The notes under the pieces are model-generated. The model made no database searches. It worked only from the letters and a program-made list of their open reading frames with translations, and had not been told where the DNA came from. From Apostichopus japonicus (taxonomy: Eukaryota; Echinodermata; Holothuroidea; Aspidochirotida; Stichopodidae): DNA of 64,000 nt. The stretch is from NCBI RefSeq assembly GCF_037975245.1, contig NC_092569.1:5758501-5822500 (forward strand), given 5' to 3'. The position numbers and the translations under genes were made by a program. Every line of letters starts with the position of its first letter. Position 1 is the first letter of the stretch. This document shows, in pieces, positions 12,301 to 26,700 of this stretch.

Positions 12301-15300
12301 GCATGACTATAACACAGTGGCAATTCTTTGAACTTCAATAATGGCGATCCCCGTGCACTTTTACATCACGCATGCCCTAGGATCGAGGAAAGATTTATGC
12401 AGATCTAACTCACTTTTGCACTGCTGAATAATATTTGGAGTTGGCATTCACTTCAGCAAATTTCTGCTGTTTTCACTGCTAAATATCTGCAGTATATTTT
12501 ATATACAGCTTGGCCTGATTTCAAACTGCATACCTTTCATGATGTATCAAAATTTTCACTATGATAAAAAAGCAAAAAGAGACAAACTTCCTAATTGTAT
12601 GTACACAGAGTCACAATTAACTTCTTCACAAGACAGTTTTGTCTGTTACATTAATTAAACCTATACTCAACTTCGATCATCGTATCAGCAGGCAGTTTCC
12701 TTGTATACACACACAAGGATTGTAACTTCAATATCGTATCAACAATACTATCGCTGATCCACGAATGTTAAAAAGCCTCGGTGCATTCCAGCTCTCACTT
12801 CCTTCCAATTTACCATCTTTTTCGAGATGCCCATTTCTTTGCAGGGCAGGCATTCATCTGTACACAACACCCGGAATCTTTAACTTTCCTGTGACAAATT
12901 GAATCTGTTACAGATCGCTTACATTGTCATTTGGAGGATCCCGGTTGAAAGTTTACGAGGAATGCAATATGCCAGCAATTAATTACTAGAACGTTAGAGA
13001 GCCTCCACATCCTCGCCGCTCTGAATCAGGGAGATGGAAGATTTGGTGTATCGACAACAAATTCCTCCCTGTTGGATAAATGGAACCACCTTGCACTTGC
13101 CTCCGACATCAATCACAGAAGCTGGATGGAACAGATGTGAGGAGGACGAAAGCCAAGCAGAGCATCGTTCTGATGAGATAACAGAAACGCACGAAGATGC
13201 AGCAGCATCAGCGGCAGTACACATAGTGGCATCTTCATCATTGGACAGCTTCAATCGCCTCTCTCACTTCTATTTCCTCATACATACAAACAACTTGGAA
13301 GTTCAACTGGCTTGTGTCTTCGAGCAGACGAACAGATCTTACAACTTCAGACAGGGGAGAGTCATATCTATATATCTCTACTCAGCTGCAGCTCGATTAA
13401 AGGTGAGAGGAGAGCAGATCTACAGTACATATATGTGAATGGTGGTGGTGGGAGTACAGTACGGTAGATGCAAGACATTCATCTCATTAACTTCTACGGC
13501 AGAGCCAAACTTTAATGTGGTGGTATTTTGACGGTATTATCTTCACAGCAGGCACCTTGATTAGAAGAAGACTCCATATTAAACTCTTCAGAAGTTTTCA
13601 GTTTGTGATATTTTTATTTAAATTCATTTCACACGTGGTGGAATGACGGATTAGCGCTTATATGGACCAGGGGATACAACAGACAGTGGCATAGAAGAAA
13701 TAGAACAAATCATTTGGGCGAAACTTAAAGGAATTTTTTAGTGAAAACTGGGATCCAGTCCTTCCGGTCATACCACTTTTTTTGTCTTTGTATTGCTCTA
13801 ATCCTTGCCCTGTGATGAATTTTAGTTTCTGTGATAGAGTGCTTGAATTGTTGGCCCGTCCTGCTGGAAAATTTGAATCTAACACTGACTTAGGTCGAGA
13901 CGGGACGTCAGTGAGGCACATTGGTCAGACTCGATCATATCTCACCTAAGCTTGGCCTTGATACAATACACAGGAATGTGTACAGACTTCAAGTACAGCT
14001 GTGAATACAAATGGTCTCACTCTAAACTTGGCCTTCATACAATACAGAGGATTGTGTACAGACTTTCGCGTACAGCTGTGATTCAAAAAATTTCTCAAAT
14101 AACAAATATCTGAACAATGTTCATATATTATGAAGAAGAACTAGTTATGGAATTCTGGAATGGTTTTAACTCTCCAAAATATTGCTAACATGCAACTTAA
14201 CCAGGAAATTTTCCATCTATATCGCTATATTACTTTCAGAAATTTCAACTTTCCTCGCTACAGAGTAGCTTGCTAATGAAAGCATCCATGCAGCCCCCGA
14301 AACGTAGTGCAGCGATTATGTCACTGTCACTCTTAGTTCTCCACTGTTCAAAATATATTAGATTGTGTTGGCGCGAGGTTTAAAAAAAAATCAATTTTCC
14401 TGACTCATAGGATGAAAAATCTCCAAACTAAGACTGTGGCGATGACAAAATTATGGGATTTTTTCATATACCCAATAGTTCGAGCCCCGAACGGTTAAAG
14501 TAATCCGATTTTTCATTAAAACAAAATTGCCAACTTTGCTTAAAATTTCTTCTGGCTAAAATCAAGTTGTAACTGAAACTGAAACTTTTCTGAATTACCA
14601 CACATGATCAGTTGGTTGGTGTACCTGTAGGTTTTTGAGAGCAGCTCAAGATTATTTCCTAATACTAAGCAGTACTACAGGGCTGTATGTTAGGTACAGA
14701 AATCTTACAGACTCTTTAACTGATGATTGTTAACCTACTCACTGCCGTTTTAAGTCCTTAAATGTCTACTGGAAAGAGAAAAAAAATCTTGGCCGACAGC
14801 AAAATCCACAGTTGGCATTTAGCCAGTTAATATCCAGAATTTCAACGCCTGAAGAATTAGCATCATTTCATGAAGTATTGTCGACAATCATGCAAACTTG
14901 TGAAGTGGTTTAGAGGAAGGAAATGGTTTTAAGCTAAAAATGGCATGCATTTTATTTATAAACATGCGTTAGGTACAGTAGTCTCTTTAACATAAAAGCT
15001 GGTTGAACCGAACAGCAATCAAACCCAAATTGAATGTTACATTATTTGCGAAATCTCATGTACAAGTTAAACTACACGATAAGGACCTTTAAAGTTTAAA
15101 AAAACCAGGGTGGTGTAATAAGCAATATTCCCTGTTTTCAGTTGGACAGCACTATCGGATAGACTAGATAGGACACCAGACATCTCCAAATTCATGGCCA
15201 CATTTTATACACTGTAGGTATGCTACATGTACTTTGTATAGGCTACAATAACACTGACATTCACTATCACTTTTCTTGCACGCACACATAATGTCAATCG

Positions 15301-16415
15301 TGAGCTGATTCTCTCCAGAAATATTGCGCAATCTTCATGTATATATATACTGCAGTCAATACTTCACAATTTTGCAGCTCGCAATTAAAAAGCTTGTAAA
15401 TTGAAAATCAAATGACAGAAATACCGTGTATAAAAAATATCACAATGTTACATTGTAGACTTTAGTAGTGTGCTTTTCCCGGAAATGATTGCAATGAAGC
15501 ATCCAACCATGTTTCTGTCAGTTCGATGATCCTTTCTCCTTCACCCTAAAAGAAATATATCCTACAATGAGATAACATATTGGGACTTTGTAACTCTCTC
15601 TAAGCTTTAAAGAGTTCCATTACCATTATAGTCTCTTACAGTGTGCAGTTAAAACAGCTGTATCTATGGTAATTACCACCCACGGTTCAAAAATCGTAAA
15701 ATACTTTCGGAGACCACAGAGAAAAGTACTCTACTGAAACCTGAAACACCTGCCCAGGCTAGTACTTAAAGGCCAAACGTCCTCAGTTGTGATACACCTA
15801 TGTGTATACGCTGTTGAGGTGACAACTTTTAGCCAATAACAAGTTTTCTAATTTAGGTGTTCTCTTAATATGCATATTAAAAAAAACCCATAATCATAAC
15901 CACCTCACGTCAAACTCACACACACAAAGTTTGCAGCCCTTTTCCCATCTATTCTGCAGACTGTTGAAAGGTGTGACAAAGTTAGTAAACAATGAAGTCC
16001 AATAATAAAGTTTTATGACAAAGCAACTGGAAAAACAAAAGCTGGAAAAAGTTTGATGGCATAATGTAAACCAGAGCAGCTGTTGCGGCTGAGCTCAGTA
16101 CAAATTAAGTATTGGCTGCATTCACTATTATAATCACACTGATATATATCAATGAACAAACAAACTGTTCATCAAACATAAAACTAATTATGCAAAGAAC
16201 ACCGTAAACTTCTGTTTAGTTTCTCTGGTTCACTTTAGTCACAGGGAGCAACATCGGCAGCCTGGGCTTATGACATAAGTGTTTAAATACTAGACTACAG
16301 GACGCACAGACCTGTGTAACAGCAGCCTAAACCGAACAGGAACACTGGCAGTCATTTTGATACCGATGAACGTGTATTAGAGAGGGACGAAGGGGCTAAT
16401 ATGACAGGGAGCTAA
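9335..16415. other. No convincing gene
   Basis: Apart from the GC-richer patch near 13.0-13.4 kb nothing stands out. The region shows frequent TAGGCCTA/AGCCTA and TACTGTA words. The 111-codon frame at 10701-11036 has no family signature. A direct near-repeat is present at 13938-14000 and 14025-14080 (CTTGGCCTT, ATACAATACA, TTGTGTACAGACTT). Confidence 0.45.
13034..13438 (+). other. Overlapping open frames on both strands, GC-richer patch
   Basis: A plus-strand frame of 134 codons and a minus-strand frame of 86 codons (12994-13254) overlap in a patch richer in GC and CpG than its surroundings. The patch includes a GCAGCAGCATCAGCGGCAG stretch. It might be a 5' exon or promoter-proximal CpG patch. 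No domain is recognised and the strand is unknown. Confidence 0.15.
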
Positions 16416-16423
16416 GGAGTCAG

Positions 16424-16756
16424 CAGTGGCGGAGCATCCATACAGTCAGGGGGCGGATGCCCCCCCTGACGCACTCAAATGGACTGCTGGCGCCCTTTTC
16501 AACTTTTTACCACTTTTTACTTATCCGCCATTATTGACTTTTTAATGCGCTCTCATCTACCTATTGACATTTGTCACAGTATCTGCAAATTAGCAAGGCC
16601 CGGAAAGGGTCATTTCCGGCGATCTAGGGAGTACCTTTACTAAAAAATTTATGTACGCTCCGCGCCAACCTGTGGTGGCGCTCCGCTTAGATAGTGTCGA
16701 AAGGGGCCCTACAGACCATTCTTGCCCCCCTGACCAAAACCCTTAGCTTCGCACTG
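16424..16756. mobile_element. hAT-like MITE
   Basis: Left end CAGTGGCGGAGC, right end GCTTCGCACTG, roughly inverted. The flanks GGAGTCAG and ATAGTCAG look like an 8-bp target duplication with two changes. The interior has C-run and GCGCTCCGC blocks related to the elements at 35.6 and 58.9-60 kb. Confidence 0.6.
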
Positions 16757-18117
16757 ATAGTCAGCCCAGAAGGCAGGCACTTTACAAGTTCTCTGAGCTG
16801 CCACAGGACTTGGGCTATAAGAATGCCGAATGGTGTGAACTTTAAGTTACACAACACATCTATCTAATAGTTTCAATTATATATTTCATTTTAGAATCAT
16901 ATATATCCATGTGAAAGATCATTACAGATGAGAAACACCATGGACTGCTCCTGGAAATTGAAAATTGTACGTAATTGTAACCTCCCAGATCCTAGTGTTT
17001 TCGTTTTTTACCCACCATTCGACCATAGTTTGTACGACTATTCACAGAGTGTGGTACAGTACAGTAGGTCATCAGCTTGGTGAGAGGGAGCAGGTCTTAC
17101 AAACTCTTGAGTTTAACAAATCCCCTTCTCCACTATCACCGTCAACATTGCATTACTAAACCAACATTCGTTGTCAAGTTGTGTTTCCAACAGATCAATA
17201 TAAAGTAAACTAACCTAAGCTCCCTATAATGGTAGAGCAGGCTGACAAGATAAGAAAGAAAGCCCTTTTGTGAAAAGCATTATTGGTGGGACTTGAACTG
17301 ACCCAATGACCTACTACAAGGAAACTGTGTAAGGGAAGTAACAAGTGTGCCATTTATAGGACTCTTATCACTAATTGTGGTTCACTGTTCCATACATGTA
17401 CAATAACGAAGTGCAACTACGCTTAGTAGAAGAAATTAACAAGGTTCTGTACTAAAATAAGTGACCGAAAAAAACAAGCTACCTGGGTACCCAGAAGCAA
17501 CTTTTATTGACCACTCCCAGCATTACCTAAACTCCATACTTACTACCAAGTCTGGTTGCACAAAGTTGCCACAAAGCAATATGAATGAAAACTTAATTTA
17601 AATCTACACATTCAATGGAATTTGTATGATTTTGACACTGGTTTTGATTTCAAGATGGAAAACAATCCATTCAGATGCCATCAACTTGATGTATGGGGTG
17701 GTAATGTAGAAGAATGGGGTGCAGGAGAATGGGTGGTAGTCCATCACATGGCACAGGATATAGGTGGTCGGTGCTGAAAGGTATAAACCCAAAGTATGAT
17801 CTACCCACGCTACAGAGTGCAATGGTTGTTTGAGAACAGAAGAGTGGAATGAAAAGGTAACTTTGACAAAAAGTTTTCTTATACATTACAGTGAACTTGA
17901 GTGACCTGGCAAGGAGGACATGTTGTTCCATACATAGTTAATACATTGCAGACTACTGTAAACTGCCTATTGCAAATATTTGCAGAGTCAACTGTTGTTG
18001 GACATATCAAATTAATTGATAGTTAAATGGTCTCCAAAGTTTAGCATAATTTGCTAAAACTGTACAAACGTATTTTCTTGGAGAGTCTTACCACCAAAAT
18101 CATTCTCATGCATGCAT
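16757..18117. other. No gene seen
   Basis: Intergenic AT-rich DNA without recognisable coding sequence or clear repeats. Confidence 0.45.
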
Positions 18118-18240
18118 TGACCCATTTTTTTTCACTTGTTCTTTTGTAAATTAATTTACTTTCTTTGTAAAGCGCCTTGAGCAGTCACTTTTGTTTACTG
18201 ATTTGGCGCTATATAAGTCTCATTTATTATTATTATTACT
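18118..18240 (+). mobile_element. CR1/L2-like LINE 3' tail
   Basis: The 3' UTR-type sequence TTGTAAAGCGCCTTGAGCAG, TTTGGCGCTATATAAG, followed by an ATT microsatellite, matches the tail at 20127-20280 on the other strand. Only the tail is present, as in typical 5'-truncated insertions. Confidence 0.65.
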
Positions 18241-19237
18241 GACGAAGGGTTAAATATTAGACAAAAGAGAGGGTGAATGTATTCAAAGGGTCAGCAAAAA
18301 AATGCTTATTGAAGTTTGGACAAGAACCACAAATATCAAAATTCTAGCATTCTTAGAGGAGCTACTGTATATATTGACAATCTAGGGTGAGAGACTCCTG
18401 AATGTTGTGCAAGCTTGATCACTTGCACTCTACCTAAATCTTTTAGACCAGGTTATGAAATTTATGTGGAGTAATTAGTGATACAACCAGTGCAGAAAGT
18501 TTACAGTAGGCAACCATGTTGAACTAAGTGAAACTACACTTAATAACACCAATACCCATTTTGGTGATAGCAGGAGTACATATGCAATATACACTATGCA
18601 TGTCAACAATCATTATGGAATGTATGGCTTCTACAGGTAAAGAGTTCTACAGTCATTGAGAGTACTGAAAGTCTGTTCTTGCTGGAAAGTTTACATTGAA
18701 GCATCAAAACATTGCAAGAAGTTTTTTTTTCATTGATTGGATCATAGCTACATTGGTACTATATTCTTACCACACATGTAATGAATATTGCATCCAGCCA
18801 TGTACACTGCATCTGTACATGACTGAAATATTTGTGACAATGAAAACGACCAAACACTCTTAAAGGAAACTCTTCTCCGCTTTGCAAATTTCTTTAGAGC
18901 TATGCTTGGCAATTACGTTAATTGCTGTTATATAGTGTCATTGTGTGAAAATGTTTGGTTTTTAAAAGCAACATTGCTGCCCTTGAAATCAATTACAGCA
19001 ATATTTTCAACTGCAAAAAGCTTTTCTAAATTGGCAACTCATTCAGATAACCCCCTCCCCCCCCCAAAAGAAAAAAAAAAAAATAGTAGAAGGATTTATT
19101 AAAAAAGTTTGCATTTACTTTGGCTCTATATTAAATTTGCCGAAGCCTTAGTCTTACATTGCTTTCACGGTGCTGTCTCTACCATATTTATCTTTAGTAT
19201 ACTCTAGTCAATAAAGTGGTCAGGGTTTACATCTTAA
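18241..19237. other. No gene seen
   Basis: AT-rich DNA with a C-run followed by an A-run at 19051-19083; no coding signal. Confidence 0.45.
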
Positions 19238-19541
19238 AGGGTATGAAGAATCGCGCACAAAGAAACGTCTCATGCCGGTAATCTGACCTAGTTTCGAATG
19301 AGGTGTAACAGAAGTGTTAGACACCACCATCGATCCCAGAAAATACACACACAGCTTGCTACAGTCGGTAATTAGACACTAGTGTACAGTCAATACATAC
19401 AGCTACGGTCAATACCCATAACACAGTGTACATAGCAGCGATGGACATTTCAGGTCTAGATAAAAGATAACAAGGTATCACGTTCATTACTGTCTGCATT
19501 TTGTAGCGACAAGAAGAAAATGTCATTTGCAAGCAACGGAA
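19238..19541 (+). mobile_element. MITE with TTAA target, copy 2, right end missing
   Basis: The left end follows TTAA (19234-19237) and the body is over 85% similar by eye to copies 1 and 3. Similarity stops after GCAAGCAACGGAA, so the right terminal inverted repeat has been lost. Confidence 0.7.
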
Positions 19542-20126
19542 CAAAAAGCGATCACGTGACTGCAGGTCACCCTGTGACGTACATGTGCAGAGTCGGTTGA
19601 GGAAAACTTTCGATCAAGCTATTCACTTTAGCACTAACACTAGGCTGATACGACACTCTGTAAAACTGTTATTATCAAAATGCCAACGAATTGCACATAG
19701 TAAGAGGCTGCGAAAACACTTCTGAAAACCGAGATCAAAGTTTCTTTTCAAAGTTAAGAATTGGTTCACTTTCTTACGAGAAGTATGTGGGAAGTCCTTT
19801 GCTATTGTTTCCCGTTCGCAGTACACTCGTCAGAATGACATCCCACGGTGACCTGTACGTTCACGAGCTTTTACGCATCACGTTTCTGGTCAGTGAGAAT
19901 CTGCTAACCTTGACATCAGATTTCTCTAAATATCTGTCTCTCTCGACTACACGGGAACCACAGTTTTGTTTGTGTACTAAAGTACTTAAGTATGTTTATT
20001 TCACCTCCAGCTATGCATTTTTGAATGAAGCTGTGTGATCTACACTTATTTCAATCGGGTTCTCGCTCTCAATAACTTGGAGATCTACATGTCAAATACA
20101 CAAGTCTCCAAGGTTCAGTGTCATAT

Positions 20127-20170
20127 AATAATAATCATAATAATAATAATAATAATCATAATTATAATAA
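20127..20170 (+). repeat. (AAT)n microsatellite at LINE tail
   Basis: ATAATAATCATAATAATAAT-type run; the microsatellite end of the minus-strand LINE tail. Confidence 0.85.
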
Positions 20171-20757
20171 ATGAGACATATATAGCGCCAAATCAGTAGA
20201 CAAAACCCACTGCCCTAGGCGCTTTACAAAGAAAGCAGATTAATTACAAAGAACAAGTGAAAAGATGGGTCTTAAGTTGACTTTTAATGTAGAAAGTTTA
20301 GAGCATGTTTGAATGTGATCTGGTAACGTGTCCCAGAGATAAGAGTCAGAGTATTCGAAGCTTCTATAACCATAGATCTTTAAGCTTGGTTTAGGAACAG
20401 TTAAATACAGATTGTTGGAGGAAAGAAGTGTGGGAGTTGGAATATATGGCAAGAGAAGTTTCGACAGGTACACAGGCTGTTCCAGATGATGAGCACAAAA
20501 GGTCAGAAGAAGTAGTTTATACTGAATTCTGTAGCTGATAGGGATATACTGTAATAGACCCAGGAAGGTTCCAGTAAGTTCTACAGGGCACATCACCATA
20601 CATAGTATGTTATAGACTATACTATTGAGAGTAGATGCCACACCAGTGTGATACAAGGCATATATGTTATCTCTACATTTACAGTAGGCCTTACAGGAGG
20701 TGGATGAAGATAAAAAGAGCTGTGAGCACTTCATCACTCTATGGCGTAATGTAATGT
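20127..20757 (-). mobile_element. CR1/L2-like LINE fragment, end of the reverse transcriptase ORF and 3' tail
   Basis: The minus-strand open frame 20240-20737 contains PISYRIQYKLLLLTF and then YGYRSFEYSDSYLWDTLPDH, the C-terminal signature following the reverse transcriptase in this LINE group. A tail with TTTGGCGCTATATATG and an AAT/ATT microsatellite follows. It is truncated at the 5' side. The upstream part of the frame has lost recognisable similarity. Confidence 0.75.
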
Positions 20758-23700
20758 CAAAATATAGTATTTGTAATCTGAATGAAAAGACATCATTTCA
20801 CCTTGTCATCATGGTAATCTGACAGATTGTCGCATCAGTTTTATACATTTATGTCAAGATGTCAGAGTCACATGTTTAAAACTTTTTTTTGTTTTACATG
20901 CAGATTATGGGGCGACACCAATAACATCCGATAACATCCATTTAATTGAGCCATTCAATGCATTGAAGTATTTTGTCGTGAATAAAACATTCCCTCTTGA
21001 AACGATAACTCCATTTTAAATTATTCTAAGCTCTACCCTGTAACTGGCGAGAGATTCTACCCCTCCACTTGAACGCTGTGTGGAGATCAAAGCATCCTCT
21101 AAACCTCAACGTCTCGATAAACTCCAGCATGGTCTGGCATGGAGTATGATATAAAGTTACCTACTGAGCTACTACACAAATTATATATATAGATACACCC
21201 TAATTAAGGATGTACATTACCACATTACCAGTGACTGATACTGCACCACATCAGACCAGACTGCCAGGCAAGAAAATAGCCACTGTTATCCCAGTAAAAC
21301 TACAGCATCACACACCCCCACCCAATGACCACTCAACTGCTGGAGTACTGTACATGTATCCAAAATTCCCTCAAGTAGAACAACAGAGGTCTGATGACGA
21401 AGTACAGCATTTGAAGCTGTCACCGCCTTTTGCTTCAAACTTTAAAACTACTCTTTTCGGGGCAACTGTAACACGCTGTCTGTACGACTGACTAGTAGAG
21501 AAGTATTGGATGTCTTGTGCAAAGTTTGCAAACAGTGCAAATAAAAAAGTTGCTGGTTGTAGTTCCTTACACACAATGGAAGCCACAACATGCTGTATAC
21601 CTACTAATATACAGTTTTACTTTCTCTGAACTTTGGCCAACTTTTGACTGATAAAAGTAAAACTTCCTTGTGCAGAAGGAGTGCCAGTACTGTATGGTAA
21701 GTGATGTGGTGTGTATGTATGTCTACCTTGATTACTGTTGAGTGTGTGAGTGCCTGCCCTTCAAGAATCAATTTATTTTCTTCTCTTACTGTACCTCTCC
21801 TAATTCAAGTTTCCTCCCTTCTGCACTAGATCGTACAGAATACTGGGAAGAAGGTTAGGGTTTGTCCCTTGTATCTTGAAATAACATCAATGGAATCATA
21901 TGAATGTTAAAGTTAAGGAAACTGAAGCAATTCTGAAGTTCTGTAACACTTTTGGAGAAGTGCATTACTATTGGCAGGGTATAACTTAATGTTCACATTG
22001 TGAGAAGCAGTTTCCAAGTTTATTAAAACATAAAACACTGAAAATTGTATAAATATGTTTTAATGCATTAGTGTCAAAACTTGCATAGATCTACAAATTT
22101 GCATTATTTGTTCAGCAAGCTACCCATTTTGCAAATCACTTCGTTCGGCCATACACGATAAACTTTTCAGACTGGATAAATGTCCTGAACGAGTTCAGAG
22201 GGTTGGATACCCCAAAGAAACCCTTCATTGCTTTAGTGTGTTGGTGTGAGTATTAACACAACCCCCAGTACCTATATTTCCAAAAGTATATATTTGATAC
22301 ATTCGAGCATCAAGTTCTTCATTAATGAAACACTTTTGGCAAAATTAGCTTGCTGAAACCTTCTCATTTTTCATGGTTCATCATATGAGCAGCTTAAACG
22401 AAGTTCCATTTTTGGAAAATGAACAGTTTTATGTGTTTCCTTGTCAGAAACACAGAGAACCACTTCAAGGGCTTGCCTGAGAATAACCAAGCTGCCATGA
22501 TATTGATTTCCAACAAACGTTTTTAATTGGTTTAAAGAAATGCATAAATGAACACTACATGTTTATGAATACTTTTAGAACATACAGCACCCTTGATTAA
22601 ATAGTGACTTATATCCACCAACCCTGTTATACACTTTAGCCACAGCTCATATACTACACACGGTACTGTACTACACACAGTACAATATGTGGAATAGTAT
22701 ATACAGTAGGTCTTCAAACACCACAATTTCATGGTTGCCTGCTAGTGTTATTTGTTTTTAGTCATAGTTTACGCAGATAATAAACCTTGCTAAATAATTT
22801 ATCTGTTGGCTTTAAAGTGAACTTTAATAAGAAAAGGGAATTATTGATATATCTAAAAGATGAGCTGATGGAAACATAATTATGACAACAGATGTTTATT
22901 CGTTGCATGCACTTAAAGTTACCACAAAGAACACACACAACATGGAGTACTGTACCTCTTGATGTGTGTATGTATGCCTGTGTTCTCCACTGGAATATCT
23001 TTCTACAGAATTCCAGACTGGAATTACTTTATAAGAAATAATTAACCCCCTGAAAGTAGCTGGTCTGCCAATTAATGCTACTCACTGTTAAAATTAAACC
23101 AAACATGTCATGTCTCATTTTTAAGGAACAAGATACATTGCGCCATATGTTCAGCAATTTGTATACTTTTGTAGAAAATAAATAGAAATTATGAGAAGCT
23201 TCTCGTTTAAACAGAATTGTACACTCACACCGAAAGTAACTGATTAATATACTCTACTCATTGATGATGTACTTCTGCTCACAATGTCTCTAGGAGGGAA
23301 CTTAAACTTGATAAAGCACATGTATGATTTCAAATGTGTGCTAATGTGTACTTGTTTGTGCAGAAATGCTTAGTTACAGTAAACATACAGTTAACTGGTA
23401 TAGCAGGTAAGGGATGTAAGGAGAGTTTAAAGGGGGAGGCAGGTAAGCAGGGTTGGGGGCAGGTAAGGGGTGTACGTAGAGTTGGTAGGGGGGTTAAGGG
23501 ATGGGGTGTGAGGCAAGTGGATGAGGTGACAAGGGTTGATATCTACATATTACAGTTCACAAGTCTGCTATTGTGTTGATAAATGTATTTCCAATGTACC
23601 AATAACTGAGAGCTGATGGATCAGTACTAAGCCACAACTACCTTGTAGTAGGCGTGTACTCCTTTGGCATTGTAAGGCAACTCCCTGCATCCCTTTCATA

Positions 23701-26700
23701 GTTCAGGAGCTCCAGTCTTTTCTAACAGTTTATCCTTATGCTACTTGAGTTCTACATGTATAAATATACATGTATGACTCCCATGTCAATGGGGATTTTC
23801 AGAAAAAATGATGATTCCATTAGATTCTGTCAAAGTCGTTACAAGGTTGGATTGACAAATAGCTATTTACTTCATGGACTTATTGAACATATTGAAAATT
23901 TTCCGCAAAGCTTTGACATCATTCATTATTATTATTTTTTTTTTTTTACCTATAGATCAAATATCTCTAATCAATACACACTTTTAAAAATTCAGATTTG
24001 TCTGTTGTAAACATGACTTCCAAGGTCTATTTCTGCCAGCAAATAAAGTTACACTGGTTTATACCGCATGTTCAAGAACTTGTAGCTTGTGTAGTACTCT
24101 ATGTTAGCTGCTCTAAATGGTAGAGGTACTTCAGCAACTCACAATAAAAAAAAAAGTTGCAAGGTGACAAATATGCAACTTGCTGGTAGATGCCTCCATC
24201 ATCACAAAGATATGGAGTTTGGCATACACAAACTACTTGACAGTAGGTATGTTGTATGAACAGTGTAACTAAAGCTAGGCACTTGGGGGGGGGGGGGAGA
24301 GTTGCCTGAGATCAGCATTGAGCTTTTAACTTCCATTGTTGTGTGCTATGAGTACAATTTGACCCAATGGTAAAAGGCATTAAATAGCAGCACTGCATGT
24401 AAGTAAGACAGCTTATAGTTTCCCAATTTGTTATGTTGTCCAAAAGAATATCCCTTAAAAGTTTAGTGACAGTGGGTCAGATACCAAGCACAAGGTTAAA
24501 TATGCACAGTGCTTCAAAAATTTGTTTTAATGTTGAACACCAAGCTCAGGGTCTGCTCCTCAACGTAGGTCTCACTTTTCCTGATTCTAAGGTCAAGAAA
24601 TTCATACAATAGAGATTATTAATGTAAAAGTGTATACTCTGGACTTCAAAATGGTAAGAGACCTTTTCTTATTGTGGTTGTATTTTGCACCACCCATAAA
24701 GTCTACAATGCAGTACTCGGATACAAAGTGTGTGGTGCCTTGACAGCTGACACTCTTTACATATGAGCTAGTTACATGATCAGCAAGCTGACTTGATTGT
24801 TACCCTCCTGTCTGGTTGAAGAAGCTTATGTAAAGTTCCTGTTTCAATTTATTTGAAATGCCCACACATGATATTAAGTTTTAGGTGAAATAAGGTGACA
24901 AGTTAGATTTTTATCAAAATGCACTCGAATGTAACAAGATTTTTCTAGGCTTTCTGCATATATTTCAAGCTGCAGTTTGCCTTACATTTGAAGAGATACT
25001 GCTGGCCAGTGGAAAGCAGGTCTTGTTGTTTGGAACAATGACAATTATGAAAGTGACCTGGGAGGGCTGTAAAACAAAATTCACTACACTAATGTGCACA
25101 TGGAAAATAAAAGTAAACTTCTGGTTTGGACTGGACCTTAGCATAGCAGTTATTTGAATGTTTGTTACAACACTGGGTTCGTGGCTCTCCAAGGATCACG
25201 ACCTTAGTTCTTTTCAACATAGCCACTGTGCCCTCTATCAGTAGTTACTTTTAAAAACAGTTGCAAACTCAAGAATACAATTTCCACAAAATGATGAAAC
25301 GGATGTGAAATCCAAGACTTCCGTCATGAAGGAAATCAGACAATTTGTACTTTGAACTTAAAGTCAGGTTTAACACAAACAAAAAGGAACATAAGATGGG
25401 TTGACCCCATCCATTGTTTTCCATGGAATGTGCCAATATACTTTGAAGTTTATTCAATAACCAGTTTCTGCCTCAAATTGTTCTTGTGCAAGAAGAAATT
25501 TATACGGTATAGCAAGTAGCAAAATACTATGTAAATTTGCAAAATGGGCAACTTGCTTGATAAGTTTTCTTATCGATTGTGATATGTCTTTCATTGTAAA
25601 CATTGTAACATATGCATGAAAATGGAAAAATCAATCAATCAATCAATCAAATCAATCAATCAATCAAGTGCAAAGTGCTAGATCTATACAAACTGTGCAA
25701 ATGTATCATATTTTATGAGACAAAATTCAGATCCCTCCAAACTGCTACACACAATTTGAAATCTTAATTATTCCCTTGAGCTCCTGTGGTGATCCACAAG
25801 TTAGCAGCAAAAGGCACACATGCATGGAAAAGACATGTGAATGTGATGCAAATATATAGCTAGTATGAAAGACCCTTTGCCATGCACCAATGAGCAATCT
25901 GCATATGTTGTATTGACAACTGCCAACTCCCCCCCCCCCCCCCCCGTCCAATCCTCTCTTCCATATTCCCTCGATAAATGTGTTACACCATACAAATGAC
26001 ACTTCACAAGGAAGGCCAACAGCTGTCTAGACAATAGCTTCCACATTCAGAGGATTGCTGCAATTCATAATTCTTTTACTTACTGTACACAAAAGTTCAA
26101 TGTTTCCCTTTTCTCATGACCTGAGCTACATAGCCTACAATAAATGTGGAACAAATTACAAGCAACACTGAACTATGCCAATCTTGGAAGTGATGGCAAT
26201 GCTTGCCCTAATAGCTTGCATCTGTGTTAAGTACCATGAATTCTTGCTAGAGACATGGCTATTCATTCAAAATGTACATGTATGGAGTCACGGTTCTCAT
26301 CACAATCAACCATATATTCAGTTACCGCTTGCTAACTTTTGTGTTTCTGCTCCAATACTGTGTGCATGGATCACTTTAGTTTACACAATGTACTGTGGGT
26401 TGATAATGATAAAAAATTAACCAATTTTGCTGCTGTACAATATATGTTAGTGGAAACGGTCTAATTGAGCCTAGATGTGCTAAACAACATTAAGTTCATC
26501 ATTCATTCAATTTATAAACAATGTGAATAAATAAAATTAGTAAAACTGTTGAATGTTTCTTCGATCCCTTCAAGCATATCCTGCACACATGGAAATCGCA
26601 ATTTAGTGACAATGCACATAAATCCTGTAAAGTGCTACAAATGCTTGTTTGAAACAATACATGATCAGATTTTAGCGACGAATCTTGACCTTTTGAGCAT

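Noticed and set aside
20240-20737. 165-codon minus-strand frame as a host gene
   Set aside because: The C-terminal half is a LINE polyprotein tail followed by the LINE 3' UTR and microsatellite.
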